Shown in pieces: positions 16,556 through 25,636 of a DNA stretch of 64,000 nucleotides. The notes below the pieces were generated by a model. The model was given only the letters and a program-made list of their open reading frames with translations, searched no databases and was not told the DNA's origin. The position numbers were made by a program, and so were the translations under genes. Origin of the DNA: Embleya sp045207785 (GTDB lineage Bacteria; Actinomycetota; Actinomycetes; Streptomycetales; Streptomycetaceae); NCBI RefSeq assembly GCF_045207785.1, contig NZ_CP108776.1, positions 310,001-374,000 of the forward strand. Reading direction: 5' to 3'. Numbering within the stretch: the first letter of the stretch is position 1; each line of letters starts with the position of its first letter.

Positions 16556-17409
16556 GCGGGGTGGGGCACCCCGGGGGCAGCTACCGGCCGCAGGCCGAAC
16601 TCGGCGGGGTGCCGGCCGAGGTGCGGCGGTTGGAGGCGCAGGCCGAGTTGAGCTGGGCGCACGAGTGGCGGGTGCTCGCGGAGTGGGCGCCGGTGTCGGG
16701 CGGGGCGGTGCTGGACGCCGGGTGCGGTACGGGGGCGATCACCCGGCGGTTGCGGGCGGCGCTGGCCGATCCCGCGACGCGCGTGGTGGGGTTGGACGCG
16801 GACGAGCGGTTGTTGGCGGTGGCCCGGGCGGGCGCGGGGCCGACCGCGCCGGGAATTCGCTACGTGTCCGGTGATCTCGGCCAACCGCCTTTGCCAGCCG
16901 GGGAGTTCGACCTGGTGCTGGCACGCTACGTGTTTCAGCACCTGGCCGATCCGGTCGGTGCCGCGCGCGCCCTCGCGGGGTTGCTGCGGCCGGGTGGGCG
17001 GCTGACCGTGATCGATGTGGACGCCGGGCTTTGGGGCTGCGCGGACCCGGACCTGTCGGTCTTCTCGGCCGACGCGTATCGCGCGCTCGGCTCGGCACAG
17101 GCGGCGGACGGCGGGGATCGGCTGGTGGCCCGCCGGTTGCCGCGGATCCTGCGGGCGGCCGGGCTGTGCGACGTCGCGGTGCGGCCGTTCGCCTATACGA
17201 GCGACGAGGTCGGCGGGGTGGCCGCGCTCGCGCCGCAGCTGTCGCCGGAGCGGTTGCTCCCGCTGGTCGAGCGGGGCGCCCTGGGGTTGGGCGCGTACGC
17301 CCGGGCGATGGCGGCGTGGGAGCGGTTCGTCGCGGTGGACGGGTTCACACTGCTGCTGGGCTTCGCGGTGACCGGTCGGGCTGAGCCCGCGGGAACCGGC
17401 GGCGGGTGA
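16552..17409 (+). CDS. Class I SAM-dependent methyltransferase
   Basis: 285 residues. Motif I is VLDAGCGTGAITR near 55, followed by VVGLDAD, the acidic GEFDLVLARYVFQHL stretch and LLRPGGRLTVIDVD. This is the Rossmann-type methyltransferase of the UbiE/COQ5-like group. The GTG start overlaps the P450 stop, so the two are coupled and probably modify the same product. In azole peptides such enzymes often dimethylate the N terminus or methylate side chains. Here the site is unknown. It is the last gene of the plus operon and meets the LAL regulator stop 23 bases further on. Confidence 0.88.
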   Translation: MSGVGHPGGSYRPQAELGGVPAEVRRLEAQAELSWAHEWRVLAEWAPVSGGAVLDAGCGTGAITRRLRAALADPATRVVGLDADERLLAVARAGAGPTAPGIRYVSGDLGQPPLPAGEFDLVLARYVFQHLADPVGAARALAGLLRPGGRLTVIDVDAGLWGCADPDLSVFSADAYRALGSAQAADGGDRLVARRLPRILRAAGLCDVAVRPFAYTSDEVGGVAALAPQLSPERLLPLVERGALGLGAYARAMAAWERFVAVDGFTLLLGFAVTGRAEPAGTGGG

Positions 17410-17432
17410 GGGCCGGTGAGAGCCGGCGTGGG

Positions 17433-20318
17433 CTATTTCGGCGTCAGATGGGTGGAGAGCAAGGAGCGGCCGGAGATGCCGAGTTTGCGATAGACGTGGG
17501 TCAGGTGGACCTCGACCGTGCCGCGCGTGACGCACAGGGCCTCGGCGATGGCGCGGTTGGTGTGGCCGGCGGCGGCGAGTTCGGCGATCTGGCGTTCCGA
17601 GGGGGTCAGCGAGCCGGGACCGGACAGGCTCGTGCGGCGCAGTCGGCCGCCGCAGGCCAGGAGGTCCTTGTGGGCCCGCTCGACCAGCACGTCCCAGCCG
17701 CATTCCTGGGCCAGGCCCATGCCGCGCCGCAGTGCCTGCCGGGCCGCCGCAGGATGCCCGCCGAGCGCGTACGCGCGGCCCGACTCGACCAGTGACAAAG
17801 TCAGTTGCAGCCGGGCGCCGGAGTGTTCCAGGACCGCGACCGACTCCTCCAGGAGCGGCACGGCCGCGCGTGCGTCCTCGATCCGCGCGCGGTTGCGCAA
17901 CGCCTCGCCGATCGTGGCCGCGGCGCCCCAGCGTCGGGCGAGTTCCAGGCCCTCGTCCAGGAGCGGCATCGCCTCGATCCGCCGATCGAGGTCGGCCAGC
18001 GCGACGCCCGCGCGGCCCCGCCAGTCGCTCAACGCCGGGTTGACGATGCCCAGTTCGGTCAGCCTCCGACCGCATTCGAGATAGTCCGCGAGTGCCCCTC
18101 GCGCGTCCCCGCCCGCGTGCCGACATCGCCCGCGGACGCCCAGCGCGGTGGCCCGCGCCCGGGGCGTGCCCAGGGCCCCGCGCAGCATCCCGGCGGCGGC
18201 GTCGTACTGCCCCAGGACCGCGCGGATGCGAGCCAGTTGCACCCGGGCCAGCTGGGCGAGGGCGGGCATCTCGGGTCCGCGCGCGAGTCGGCTCGCGATC
18301 CGGGCCTCGGCCAGCGCCTCGGGCAGGTTCCCGGCCCGCAGCGCGATGTCCGCGCACAGGCAGTGCGCGACCACGGCGGGCAGCCCGACCCTGGAGTGCG
18401 CCGGGCCGGCCGGGATCGTCGCGGTCAGGCTCCCGGCCCACACACGGGCCTCGTCCAACCGCCCGGCCCAGGCCAGTACGACGACGCTGCGCAGCAGGAG
18501 CAGGGCCGACGCGCCGCCGCGTGATGGTTCGCCGGAAAGCGCGCGCTCGACGAGGTCCAGGGCCAGCACGCTCGGTTCGGCCCGGCAGGCGCTGTCGGAG
18601 GCGAACGCCGCGAGGAGCTCGCGCTCACCCGCGGTGTCGCCCGCCACGTCGGCCCCGGGGCCGACGCCGTACCGGAGTTCCCGGCTCGAATACGCGCCGA
18701 CCAGGGCCCCGGCGGACCCGGCCGGCACCCTCGGGTGCGCGACCGCGCGCAGCCGTAACCGTACGTCGGGGTCGGGGCAGTCCTGCTCGGCCAGTTCGCC
18801 CAGCCGCGACGCGGCGTCGTGGGGCGGGCGCATGACCGACTCGACGCAGTCCCCCTGGCGCAGCGCGTGCGCGTAGCACAGTTCGAGCACGGCCTCGGCG
18901 CGCTCGGTCGGATCGGTGAGCAGTCGCAGCGCCTCCTCCAGGTGCCGGGCGGCGGCCTCGGGCGCGGTCAACACCTCGGCGCGGCCGAGCAGGACGAGCA
19001 GCCGCCCGCGGTGTTCGGGGGCCGGGTCCTCGCGCAGGGCCCGTCGGGCGTATTCGGCGCAGCGCGACGTCGAGCCCGCGTCGAGCGCGGCCCGGCCGGC
19101 GTCGTAGAGCACGCCGCCCGCCCACGCGTGGTCGTCGACGTCGAGCGTGTCGATCCGCAGGAGGTGCTCGGCGACCCGGGCCGGCGGCGCGCCGTAGTCG
19201 CCGAGCCGGCGGGCGGCCCGCAGGTGCCGGTCGCGCAGCGAGCCCTCCGGGATGGTGTCGTAGACCGCGTCGCGCAACTCGGGGGTGCGGAACATCAGCC
19301 GGCTGCCGGAGACCGTTCCGCGCAGCGCGCCGACCCGGACGAGTTCGGCGAGCAGGCCGTCCAGCCGATCGGGTCCGGTGCCGAGCAGGTCGGCGACGAT
19401 GTCCGGGTCCGCGCCGTCGCCGAACAGCGCGGCGGTTCGGGCCAACGCCTGTACACGTTCGGGCTGTCGGACCAGTCGTGTGGTCACCGCGCCGGCCTCG
19501 ATCCGGGCCGCGATGGCGCGGATGTGGTCGGCCCGGGTGAGCCGGGGCCGGCCGTCGAGGTGGGCTCCCGAGCGGGTGGGGCCCAGCTCCGGCGGCAGGC
19601 CGGCCTGGAGCTGGGTGTCGATCAGCCGGGCCAGGTACTCGGGCACGCCGGCGGTGACGTGGTGGCACAGCCGGACGAACGGGTCGTCGAGGGTGCGTCC
19701 GGGGTAGGCGCGTTGGACGAGTTCGCGGGCGCTGTGCACGGACAGCGGGCGCAGCGTGATCCGGTGGCACGCGGCCTGCGCGTCGATGTCGTCGAGCGCG
19801 TCGCGCGCGGGCAGGTCGTCGTCGGTGCGCACGCCGAGCACGACCAGCAGCGGCAGCCGAGACATGCGTCGGACCAGGTGGGCGAACCAGCGCAGCGAGG
19901 CGTCGTCCATCCATTGCGCGTGGTCGACGACGATCACCCGGGGGCAGCGTCGCACGGCCGGCAGCAGTGCCTCGTACAACTCGTCGAACAACTTCCGGTC
20001 GTGGTCGGGTACGGCGTGCGGCAGCGCGCGGCGCAGTTCGTCGAAGAGGTCGTGCCCGGGCGGTTCGGCCGCGTCGCCGAGGCCGGCGAGCAACTGGCGT
20101 AGTGCGGCGAAGGGTTCGCGCGCGTCGCGGTGCTGGCACGAGACCAGGATGGGCGCGGCGCCCGCGCGGCGTTGGCGGTCGGTGAACTCGACGAGGAGTT
20201 CACGGCACCACATCCCCGACGGCGTCCTGATGATCACGGCGCGACCCCCGGCGCCGATCCGGGAGGCGCGTGCGTGCGCCAATAGATCGGAAAGTTCGGA
20301 TACCCGCTCGGGTTCCAC
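17433..20318 (-). CDS. LAL-type LuxR transcriptional regulator with degenerate P-loop
   Basis: 961 residues from GTG at 20318; a longer frame starts at 20438. The C terminus is a LuxR helix-turn-helix (LTPSERQIAELAAAGHTN to VTRGTVEVHLTHVYRKLGI). The N-terminal third has the AAA/STAND layout of the LAL family, with a Walker-B-like PRVIVVDHAQWMDD. The expected P-loop reads RTPSGMWCRELL, so the Gly-Lys-Thr is absent. The middle holds TPR-like helical repeats. LAL proteins usually activate neighbouring biosynthetic operons. This one lies between the peptide operon and the response regulator, so it probably controls the peptide cluster. Loss of the P-loop suggests control by protein or ligand binding rather than ATP hydrolysis. 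Confidence 0.88.
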   Translation of the reverse strand: MEPERVSELSDLLAHARASRIGAGGRAVIIRTPSGMWCRELLVEFTDRQRRAGAAPILVSCQHRDAREPFAALRQLLAGLGDAAEPPGHDLFDELRRALPHAVPDHDRKLFDELYEALLPAVRRCPRVIVVDHAQWMDDASLRWFAHLVRRMSRLPLLVVLGVRTDDDLPARDALDDIDAQAACHRITLRPLSVHSARELVQRAYPGRTLDDPFVRLCHHVTAGVPEYLARLIDTQLQAGLPPELGPTRSGAHLDGRPRLTRADHIRAIAARIEAGAVTTRLVRQPERVQALARTAALFGDGADPDIVADLLGTGPDRLDGLLAELVRVGALRGTVSGSRLMFRTPELRDAVYDTIPEGSLRDRHLRAARRLGDYGAPPARVAEHLLRIDTLDVDDHAWAGGVLYDAGRAALDAGSTSRCAEYARRALREDPAPEHRGRLLVLLGRAEVLTAPEAAARHLEEALRLLTDPTERAEAVLELCYAHALRQGDCVESVMRPPHDAASRLGELAEQDCPDPDVRLRLRAVAHPRVPAGSAGALVGAYSSRELRYGVGPGADVAGDTAGERELLAAFASDSACRAEPSVLALDLVERALSGEPSRGGASALLLLRSVVVLAWAGRLDEARVWAGSLTATIPAGPAHSRVGLPAVVAHCLCADIALRAGNLPEALAEARIASRLARGPEMPALAQLARVQLARIRAVLGQYDAAAGMLRGALGTPRARATALGVRGRCRHAGGDARGALADYLECGRRLTELGIVNPALSDWRGRAGVALADLDRRIEAMPLLDEGLELARRWGAAATIGEALRNRARIEDARAAVPLLEESVAVLEHSGARLQLTLSLVESGRAYALGGHPAAARQALRRGMGLAQECGWDVLVERAHKDLLACGGRLRRTSLSGPGSLTPSERQIAELAAAGHTNRAIAEALCVTRGTVEVHLTHVYRKLGISGRSLLSTHLTPK

Positions 20319-20966
20319 GGAGGCGTTCCCCTTCCCCTGGACACTGCCGGCACCGCGATGTTCGGGGGGAAATGGGCACGACACGGCTCGTCGGGAACGC
20401 CGCCGGCGGCTCCCCCCGGGGCCTGAGCGGTGTGTCACGGTCTGGGACGTGGGATGGCGTCCCGCCAGATTCGGCTGTGCGCTTGCTGTTCCGGTGCCGC
20501 GGCGCGGCCCTCTTCCACCGGTCTCCGGCGTTGCGGACCGGCCCGTGGGCCTCGCCGATCAGCTGTGCCACACCATCAGCGGGTTCCTTGTTACGCCATT
20601 TCGGCGGCGCGCCACAAGCCCCGATCAGGCAACTGCACGCAAGAATCTTGTGACTTTCCGTTGAACGAATTTCAAGTTCGGTCGGGCCGCCGCGAAACCC
20701 CCGAGCCGACACCGAATCCGGTCCGCCGGGCGACCGGCCGGATGGTCGCGGGTGTCCGTCGACGCGGTACGGAGCGGGCCGTTCCGGTCCTCGCGATCGC
20801 GGGCGGTCGAGGGGGCGCGGGGGCGTGATCGGGGGGTGTTGGGGGCAGGCGAGAGGGCGTGAGGGCGGTTCGGTCGCGGCGGCGCGGGGACGCGGAGCGC
20901 GCCGAGTGGGCTCCGGGCTCAGTCGATGAAGGTGACCATCCTCGAGGGGATGCCGTGGGGGGAACG
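20319..20966. other. Intergenic region between divergent regulators
   Basis: 648 bases with no credible gene. Frames here have poor codon usage and no ribosome site. The LAL gene and the response regulator gene diverge from it, so both promoters should be inside. A somewhat AT-richer patch near 20585-20680 is the most promoter-like part. No convincing -35/-10 pair or operator was found. Confidence 0.6.
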
Positions 20967-21572
20967 ATGGTCAGGGTTCTGCTCGCCGAGGACATGCCCA
21001 TGCTTCGCCGGGCGCTGGTGTCGCTGTTGGAATTGGAACCCGATATCGAGGTCGTCGCCGAGGTGGACTGTGCGGACCTGATTCTGCCGATCGCGCTCGA
21101 AGTGCGGCCGGAGGTCGCGGTGTTGGACATCGACCTGCCGGGAATGGACGGGATCCGGGTCGCCGCGTTGTTGCACGAGCGGTTGCCCACCTGCCGAACG
21201 CTGATACTGACCGGCCTGGGACGACCGGGGAAATTACGCCGGGCGTTGGCGGCGCACGCGTCGGGATTCCTGCTCAAGGACGCGGATCCGGATCAACTGG
21301 CCGCCGCGATCCGGGCGGTGGCCGCCGGTGAGCAGGTCATCGATCCGCAGTTGGCGGTGGCCACGTTGCAGGCGGAGGAGAATCCGCTCAGCGCGCGCGA
21401 GACCGAGGTGCTGCGCTTGGCGGCCGAGGGTGCCGACGTCACGGAGATCGCGCGTGGCCTGTTCCTCTCCGCCGGAACGGTGCGCAATTACCTGACGATC
21501 AGCGTCACCAAGCTCAATGCGCGAAATCGCATGGACGCGGTCCGAATAGCGCGCGATTCCGGCTGGTTGTGA
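20967..21572 (+). CDS. NarL/FixJ-type response regulator (DesR-like), orphan
   Basis: 201 residues. The receiver domain has the acidic pair E8-D9, the phosphoacceptor D54 in LDIDLPGMDG and K104 in FLLKDAD. The C-terminal LuxR-type HTH has LSARETEVLRLAAEGADVTEIA and LSAGTVRNYLT. The overall form is that of DesR/LiaR-like regulators. No sensor kinase gene lies beside it, so it is an orphan or is paired with a distant kinase. Its position beside the 14-TM exporter, 155 bases upstream of it on the same strand, suggests it controls that gene, the peptide cluster or both. The ATG at 20967 follows a G-rich run; the upstream in-frame extension lacks domain content. Confidence 0.9.
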   Translation: MVRVLLAEDMPMLRRALVSLLELEPDIEVVAEVDCADLILPIALEVRPEVAVLDIDLPGMDGIRVAALLHERLPTCRTLILTGLGRPGKLRRALAAHASGFLLKDADPDQLAAAIRAVAAGEQVIDPQLAVATLQAEENPLSARETEVLRLAAEGADVTEIARGLFLSAGTVRNYLTISVTKLNARNRMDAVRIARDSGWL

Positions 21573-21727
21573 CGGGTCGTGGGTGTGGTTTGATGCGGTG
21601 TGGTGCGGTGGAATGCGAGCGGGGCGGTCCCGTCGGGAATTCGGCCATAAAGCGCGCTGATCGAAATGAACGCAAGCCCTTACCCGCGGGCGCACTGCGT
21701 GCCCGGATCGATTTCTAGCCTTGAAGC

Positions 21728-23299
21728 ATGACTTCACCGATCGTTCACCCGGAAGCGGCGCCGCCGGACAGGCGGCGCTGGATCGCGCTCGCCATCGTCA
21801 TGACCGCGGCGTTCATGGACCTTCTCGACGTCACGATCGTCAACGTCGCCCTGCCCTCGATCCAGCGCGACGTGGACGCCTCCACCAGCCAGATCCAGTG
21901 GATCACCGCGGGCTACGTGCTCGCGTTCGCGGCGGGTCTGATCACCGGCGGCCGGCTCGGCGACATCCACGGCCGCAAGCGGATCTTCCTGATCGGCGTC
22001 ACGGGCTTCACCGTGGCCTCCGCGCTCAGCGGCTTCGCCGTGAACGCGGACATGCTCGTCGCGTCCCGAATCCTACAGGGCGCGATGGCGGCGATCATGG
22101 TCCCGCAGGTGTTGTCCATCGTGCACGCGACCTTCCCGGCGCACGAACGCGGCAAGGTCTTCGGCCTGTTCGGCGCCATCGTCGGGATGGGCGGGGTCTG
22201 CGGGCCGCTCCTGGGCGCCCTACTCACCGAGTGGAACCTGTTCGGCCTCGAATGGCGGACGATCTTCCTGATCAACCTGCCGGTGGGCATCGCCGGGATC
22301 GTGCTCGGCCGCAGGTTCATCACCGAGTCCAGGGCCGCGCGCACCCTGCACCTGGACCTGGTCGGCGTCGGGCTGGTCACGCTGGCCCTGCTGATGCTGC
22401 TGTATCCGCTCACGCGGGGGCGCGAACTGGGTTGGCCGCTGTGGGGGTACGCCTCGATGGTCGGCTCCGCCCTCGTGCTCGCCGGCTTCGTGCTCTACGA
22501 GCGGCTGAAGGTCCGCCGCGACGGGTCGCCGCTGGTGGAGCTGTCCCTGTTCAGGGTGAAGAGCTTCAGCGCGGGGATCGCGGTGGAGTTCGGCTTCGGG
22601 GTCGTGTGCGGGATGTTCTTCCTGGTCTGGACCCTGTACATGCAGATCGGGCTCGGCTGGAGCGTGATGCGGGCCGGGCTGACCAGCCTGCCGTTCTCGA
22701 TCGCGGTGGCCGCGGCGGCCGGGGTCTCGGTCCAGCAGCTGGTGCCGCGGTTCGGGCGCAAGGTGTTGCAGGCCGGCGCGCTGATCATGGCCCTGGGGAT
22801 GCTTCTGTACATGTGGGAGGCGGACCGCTACGGCACGGGCATCGCGGCCTGGCAGATGGCGCTGCCGCTCGTGGTGATCGGCATCGGCATGGGCCTGATC
22901 GTGGCACCGCTGACCAACGCGGTGTTGTCCGAGGTGCCGCGTGAGCACTCCGGTTCCGCGTCCGGGCTGATCAACACCACCCTGCAGACCGGCAACGCGC
23001 TGGGGCTCGGGCTGACTTCGGTGGTCTTCTTCGCGCTGATCGACGACGGCGCGGCGCCGCCGAGGGTGGGGCCGGAGTTCGTGGACGCCTTCGAGAACGC
23101 GGTGCTGTGGGCCGCGATCGTGCTCGGCGCGATCTTCGTGTTGATGTTCGCGTTGCCGGCCCGGCCCGAGATGGACTTCGAGGCCGAGGTCGCGGGCGAC
23201 GACGTCCTGTCCGGGGACGGGGACGAGGCGCATTGGCGGGCCGCGCCCGTCGAGCAGGCCGGCTCGGCCGCCGAGCCCCGGCCCCCCGCGGCCCGCTGA
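21728..23299 (+). CDS. DHA2-family (EmrB/QacA) 14-TM drug exporter
   Basis: 523 residues with about 14 hydrophobic helices, the conserved helix 1 pattern MTAAFMDLLDVTIVNVALP and the loop motif GRLGDIHGRKR. These mark the proton-driven DHA2 multidrug exporters. The C terminus is acidic, then Ala/Pro-rich. It probably exports a product of this region or gives self-resistance, either to the peptide or to the neighbouring amino-acid-derived compound. No strong ribosome site precedes the ATG, so expression may be low or the mRNA may be nearly leaderless. It ends 34 bases before a strong hairpin that separates it from the convergent cysN. Confidence 0.92.
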   Translation: MTSPIVHPEAAPPDRRRWIALAIVMTAAFMDLLDVTIVNVALPSIQRDVDASTSQIQWITAGYVLAFAAGLITGGRLGDIHGRKRIFLIGVTGFTVASALSGFAVNADMLVASRILQGAMAAIMVPQVLSIVHATFPAHERGKVFGLFGAIVGMGGVCGPLLGALLTEWNLFGLEWRTIFLINLPVGIAGIVLGRRFITESRAARTLHLDLVGVGLVTLALLMLLYPLTRGRELGWPLWGYASMVGSALVLAGFVLYERLKVRRDGSPLVELSLFRVKSFSAGIAVEFGFGVVCGMFFLVWTLYMQIGLGWSVMRAGLTSLPFSIAVAAAAGVSVQQLVPRFGRKVLQAGALIMALGMLLYMWEADRYGTGIAAWQMALPLVVIGIGMGLIVAPLTNAVLSEVPREHSGSASGLINTTLQTGNALGLGLTSVVFFALIDDGAAPPRVGPEFVDAFENAVLWAAIVLGAIFVLMFALPARPEMDFEAEVAGDDVLSGDGDEAHWRAAPVEQAGSAAEPRPPAAR

Positions 23300-23333
23300 C
23301 GCGGCGTCGGGCGCGAGCCCGCGACGACGCACA

Positions 23334-23393
23334 CGACGCAGGGGATCGGCTCCGTACCCATCCCGGTGGGCACGGAGCCGATCCCCTGCGTCG
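23334..23393. terminator. Strong bidirectional terminator
   Basis: A 22-bp stem (23334-23355 with 23372-23393) carries an inner CCCA/TGGG pairing and a small loop. It lies between the stops of the exporter (23299) and cysN (23408), which converge. It marks the transcription boundary between the peptide region and the carrier-protein region. Confidence 0.9.
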
Positions 23394-23407
23394 ACCGGGC
23401 ACCGCGG

Positions 23408-24664
23408 TCAGTCGGTGCGGTCGGCCATGCCGGCCGCCAGGGTGGCCCCGTCGACCGGATCGATCAGCAGGAACGAGCCGGTGCGGCGGGAGTCGGCGTA
23501 GGCGTCCAGGGCCAGCGGCTCGGAGGTGCGGAGCACGGCGGTGCCGATGTCGTTGCCGACCAACTCGGCCGGCGCGGGGTGGTGGGAGAGGTCGTCCAGG
23601 TCCAGCCGGGACGGGATGTCCTCGACGATCGCCGCGACCGTGCGGGTGGTGTGCCGCAGCAGGACCCGTTGGCCCACCCGCAGCGGCCGGTCGTGCAGGT
23701 GACACAGCGTGGCGTGGACGTCCCTGGTGCTGCCGGGAGCGCAGGCGGTGGGGGCGAGGATGTCGCCGCGGGAGACGTCGAGGTCGTCGGTCAGTCGGAC
23801 GATCACCGATTGCGGTGCCCACGCGGTGTCCACCGACGCGCCGAGCCCGTCGATCCCCGCGATCGTGCTGGTCCGGCCGGACGGCAGGGCGCTGACCGCG
23901 TCCCCCACCCGCAGCACGCCGGAGGCGATCTGGCCGGCATAGCCACGGTAGTCGGGGAGTTCGGCGGTCTGCGGGCGGATGACGTACTGGACCGGGAAGC
24001 GGGCCGGGTCCCGACGCGGGTCGCGCGTGACCGACACCGTCTCCAGGTGCTCCAGGACGGTCGGCCCGGCGTACCAGCTCATGGTCGCCGAGGGCGTGAC
24101 CACGTTGTCCCCGGTCAGCGCGGAGATCGGGATGGCGGTGACCTCGTGCACGCCCAGTGCGGCGCAGCAGGACGTGAACTCGTCGGCGATCCGGGCGAAG
24201 ACGGGTTCGGCGAAGTCGACCAGGTCCATCTTGTTGACCGCGAGCACCACGTGCCGTACGCGCAGCAGCGCGGCGACGGCGGCGTGCCGGCGGGTCTGTT
24301 CGACGACGCCGTTGCGCGCGTCGATCAGGACCACCGCCAATTCGGCGGTGGAGGCCCCGGTGACCATGTTGCGGGTGTACTGCACGTGCCCGGGCGTGTC
24401 CGCGAGGATGAACCGGCGGCGCCGGGTGGCGAAGTAGCGGTAGGCCACGTCGATGGTGATGCCCTGCTCGCGTTCGGCCCGCAGGCCGTCGGTGAGCAGG
24501 GCCAGGTCCGGCGTGGTCCGGCCCCGGCTGCGCGAGGCGTCCTCGACGGCCCGCATCTGGTCGCTCAGGATCGACTTGGAGTCGTGCAACAGGCGGCCCA
24601 CCAGCGTGGACTTGCCGTCGTCCACGGACCCGGCGGTCGCGAACCGCAGTGTGTCGACGATCAT
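23408..24664 (-). CDS. cysN: Sulfate adenylyltransferase subunit 1 (GTPase)
   Basis: 418 residues. GTPase motifs are GSVDDGKST (12-20), DTPGH and NKMD, followed by EF-Tu-like beta-barrel domains. With CysD it makes adenosine 5'-phosphosulfate from sulfate and ATP, driven by GTP hydrolysis. It ends after the barrels, so there is no fused APS kinase, and no cysC is in the window. Its start overlaps the CysD stop by one base (TGATG). Being the last genes of an operon that includes a sulfotransferase and carrier-protein enzymes, the pair more likely supplies PAPS for sulfation in biosynthesis than serves cysteine synthesis. Confidence 0.95.
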   Translation of the reverse strand: MIVDTLRFATAGSVDDGKSTLVGRLLHDSKSILSDQMRAVEDASRSRGRTTPDLALLTDGLRAEREQGITIDVAYRYFATRRRRFILADTPGHVQYTRNMVTGASTAELAVVLIDARNGVVEQTRRHAAVAALLRVRHVVLAVNKMDLVDFAEPVFARIADEFTSCCAALGVHEVTAIPISALTGDNVVTPSATMSWYAGPTVLEHLETVSVTRDPRRDPARFPVQYVIRPQTAELPDYRGYAGQIASGVLRVGDAVSALPSGRTSTIAGIDGLGASVDTAWAPQSVIVRLTDDLDVSRGDILAPTACAPGSTRDVHATLCHLHDRPLRVGQRVLLRHTTRTVAAIVEDIPSRLDLDDLSHHPAPAELVGNDIGTAVLRTSEPLALDAYADSRRTGSFLLIDPVDGATLAAGMADRTD

Positions 24665-25599
24665 CAGAAGTAGCCCTCCTTCTTGCGGTCCTCCATCGCG
24701 GCCTCGGACATCCTGTCGTCGGCGCGGGTGGCCCCTCGTTCGGTCAGGCGGGACGCGGCGATCTCGTCGATCACCTTCTCCACGGTGTCGGCGTCGGAGT
24801 CGACCGCACCGGTGCAGGACATGTCGCCGACGGTGCGGTAGCGCACCAGTCGGCGCTGGGTCGATTCGTCCTCGTCCGGGCCGCCCCAGTCGCCCTCGGT
24901 CAGCCACATCCCGGCGCGGTGGAAGACCTCGCGCTCGTGGGCGTAGTAGAGGGAGGGCAGTTCGATCCCCTCCCGGGCGATGTACTGCCAGACGTCGAGT
25001 TCGGTCCAGTTCGAGAGCGGGAAGACCCGCACGTGCTCGCCGGGCGCGTGCCGGCCGTTGTACAGCTGCCACAGCTCCGGTCGTTGCCGGCGCGGGTCCC
25101 AGCCGCCGAACTCGTCGCGCAGCGAGAACACCCGCTCCTTGGCCCGGGCCCGCTCCTCGTCGCGCCGGCCGCCGCCGAAGACGGCGTCGAAGTCGTGCTT
25201 GTCGATCGCGTCGAGCAGGGGCACGGTCTGGAGCGGGTTGCGGGTGCCGTCCGGGCGCTCGCGCACCGCGCCGGTGTCGATGAACTCCTGGACGGAGGCC
25301 ACGTGCAGACGCAGCCCGTGCCGGGCGGCGGTGTCGTCGCGGTAGTCCAATACCTCGGGGAAGTTGTGCCCGGTGTCCACGTGCAGCAGGGTGAACGGGG
25401 GGATCCCGGGGGCGAATGCCTTCAGGGCCAGGTGCAGCATCACGATGGAGTCCTTGCCGCCGGAGAACAGGATCACCGGCCGCTCGAACTCGCCCGCCAC
25501 TTCCCGGAATATGTGCACGGCCTCGGATTCCATCGCGTCCAGGTGCGAGAGCCCGAACGCGTCGGCGGTGTGGCCGGGGTCTGTCCTCACGGTGGTCAT
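24664..25599 (-). CDS. cysD: Sulfate adenylyltransferase subunit 2
   Basis: 311 residues. The PP-loop motif SGGKDS (46-51) and the C-terminal RTVGDMSCTGAVDS and RKKEGYF stretches are typical of CysD, the catalytic subunit forming adenosine 5'-phosphosulfate. AAGGGA lies about 6 bases before the ATG at 25599. It lies 37 bases downstream of the kinase-hydrolase fusion and overlaps CysN by one base. Inclusion in this operon ties sulfate activation to the sulfotransferase at 29703. Confidence 0.96.
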   Translation of the reverse strand: MTTVRTDPGHTADAFGLSHLDAMESEAVHIFREVAGEFERPVILFSGGKDSIVMLHLALKAFAPGIPPFTLLHVDTGHNFPEVLDYRDDTAARHGLRLHVASVQEFIDTGAVRERPDGTRNPLQTVPLLDAIDKHDFDAVFGGGRRDEERARAKERVFSLRDEFGGWDPRRQRPELWQLYNGRHAPGEHVRVFPLSNWTELDVWQYIAREGIELPSLYYAHEREVFHRAGMWLTEGDWGGPDEDESTQRRLVRYRTVGDMSCTGAVDSDADTVEKVIDEIAASRLTERGATRADDRMSEAAMEDRKKEGYF

Positions 25600-25636
25600 G
25601 CCGATCCCTTCTCGATGAGCGGCGCGCGGGTCGGGT

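Noticed and set aside
20200..20712. Minus frame of 170 codons upstream of the LAL gene
   Set aside because: Arg/Pro/Ser-rich translation with no domain, overlapping the LAL start region in another frame.
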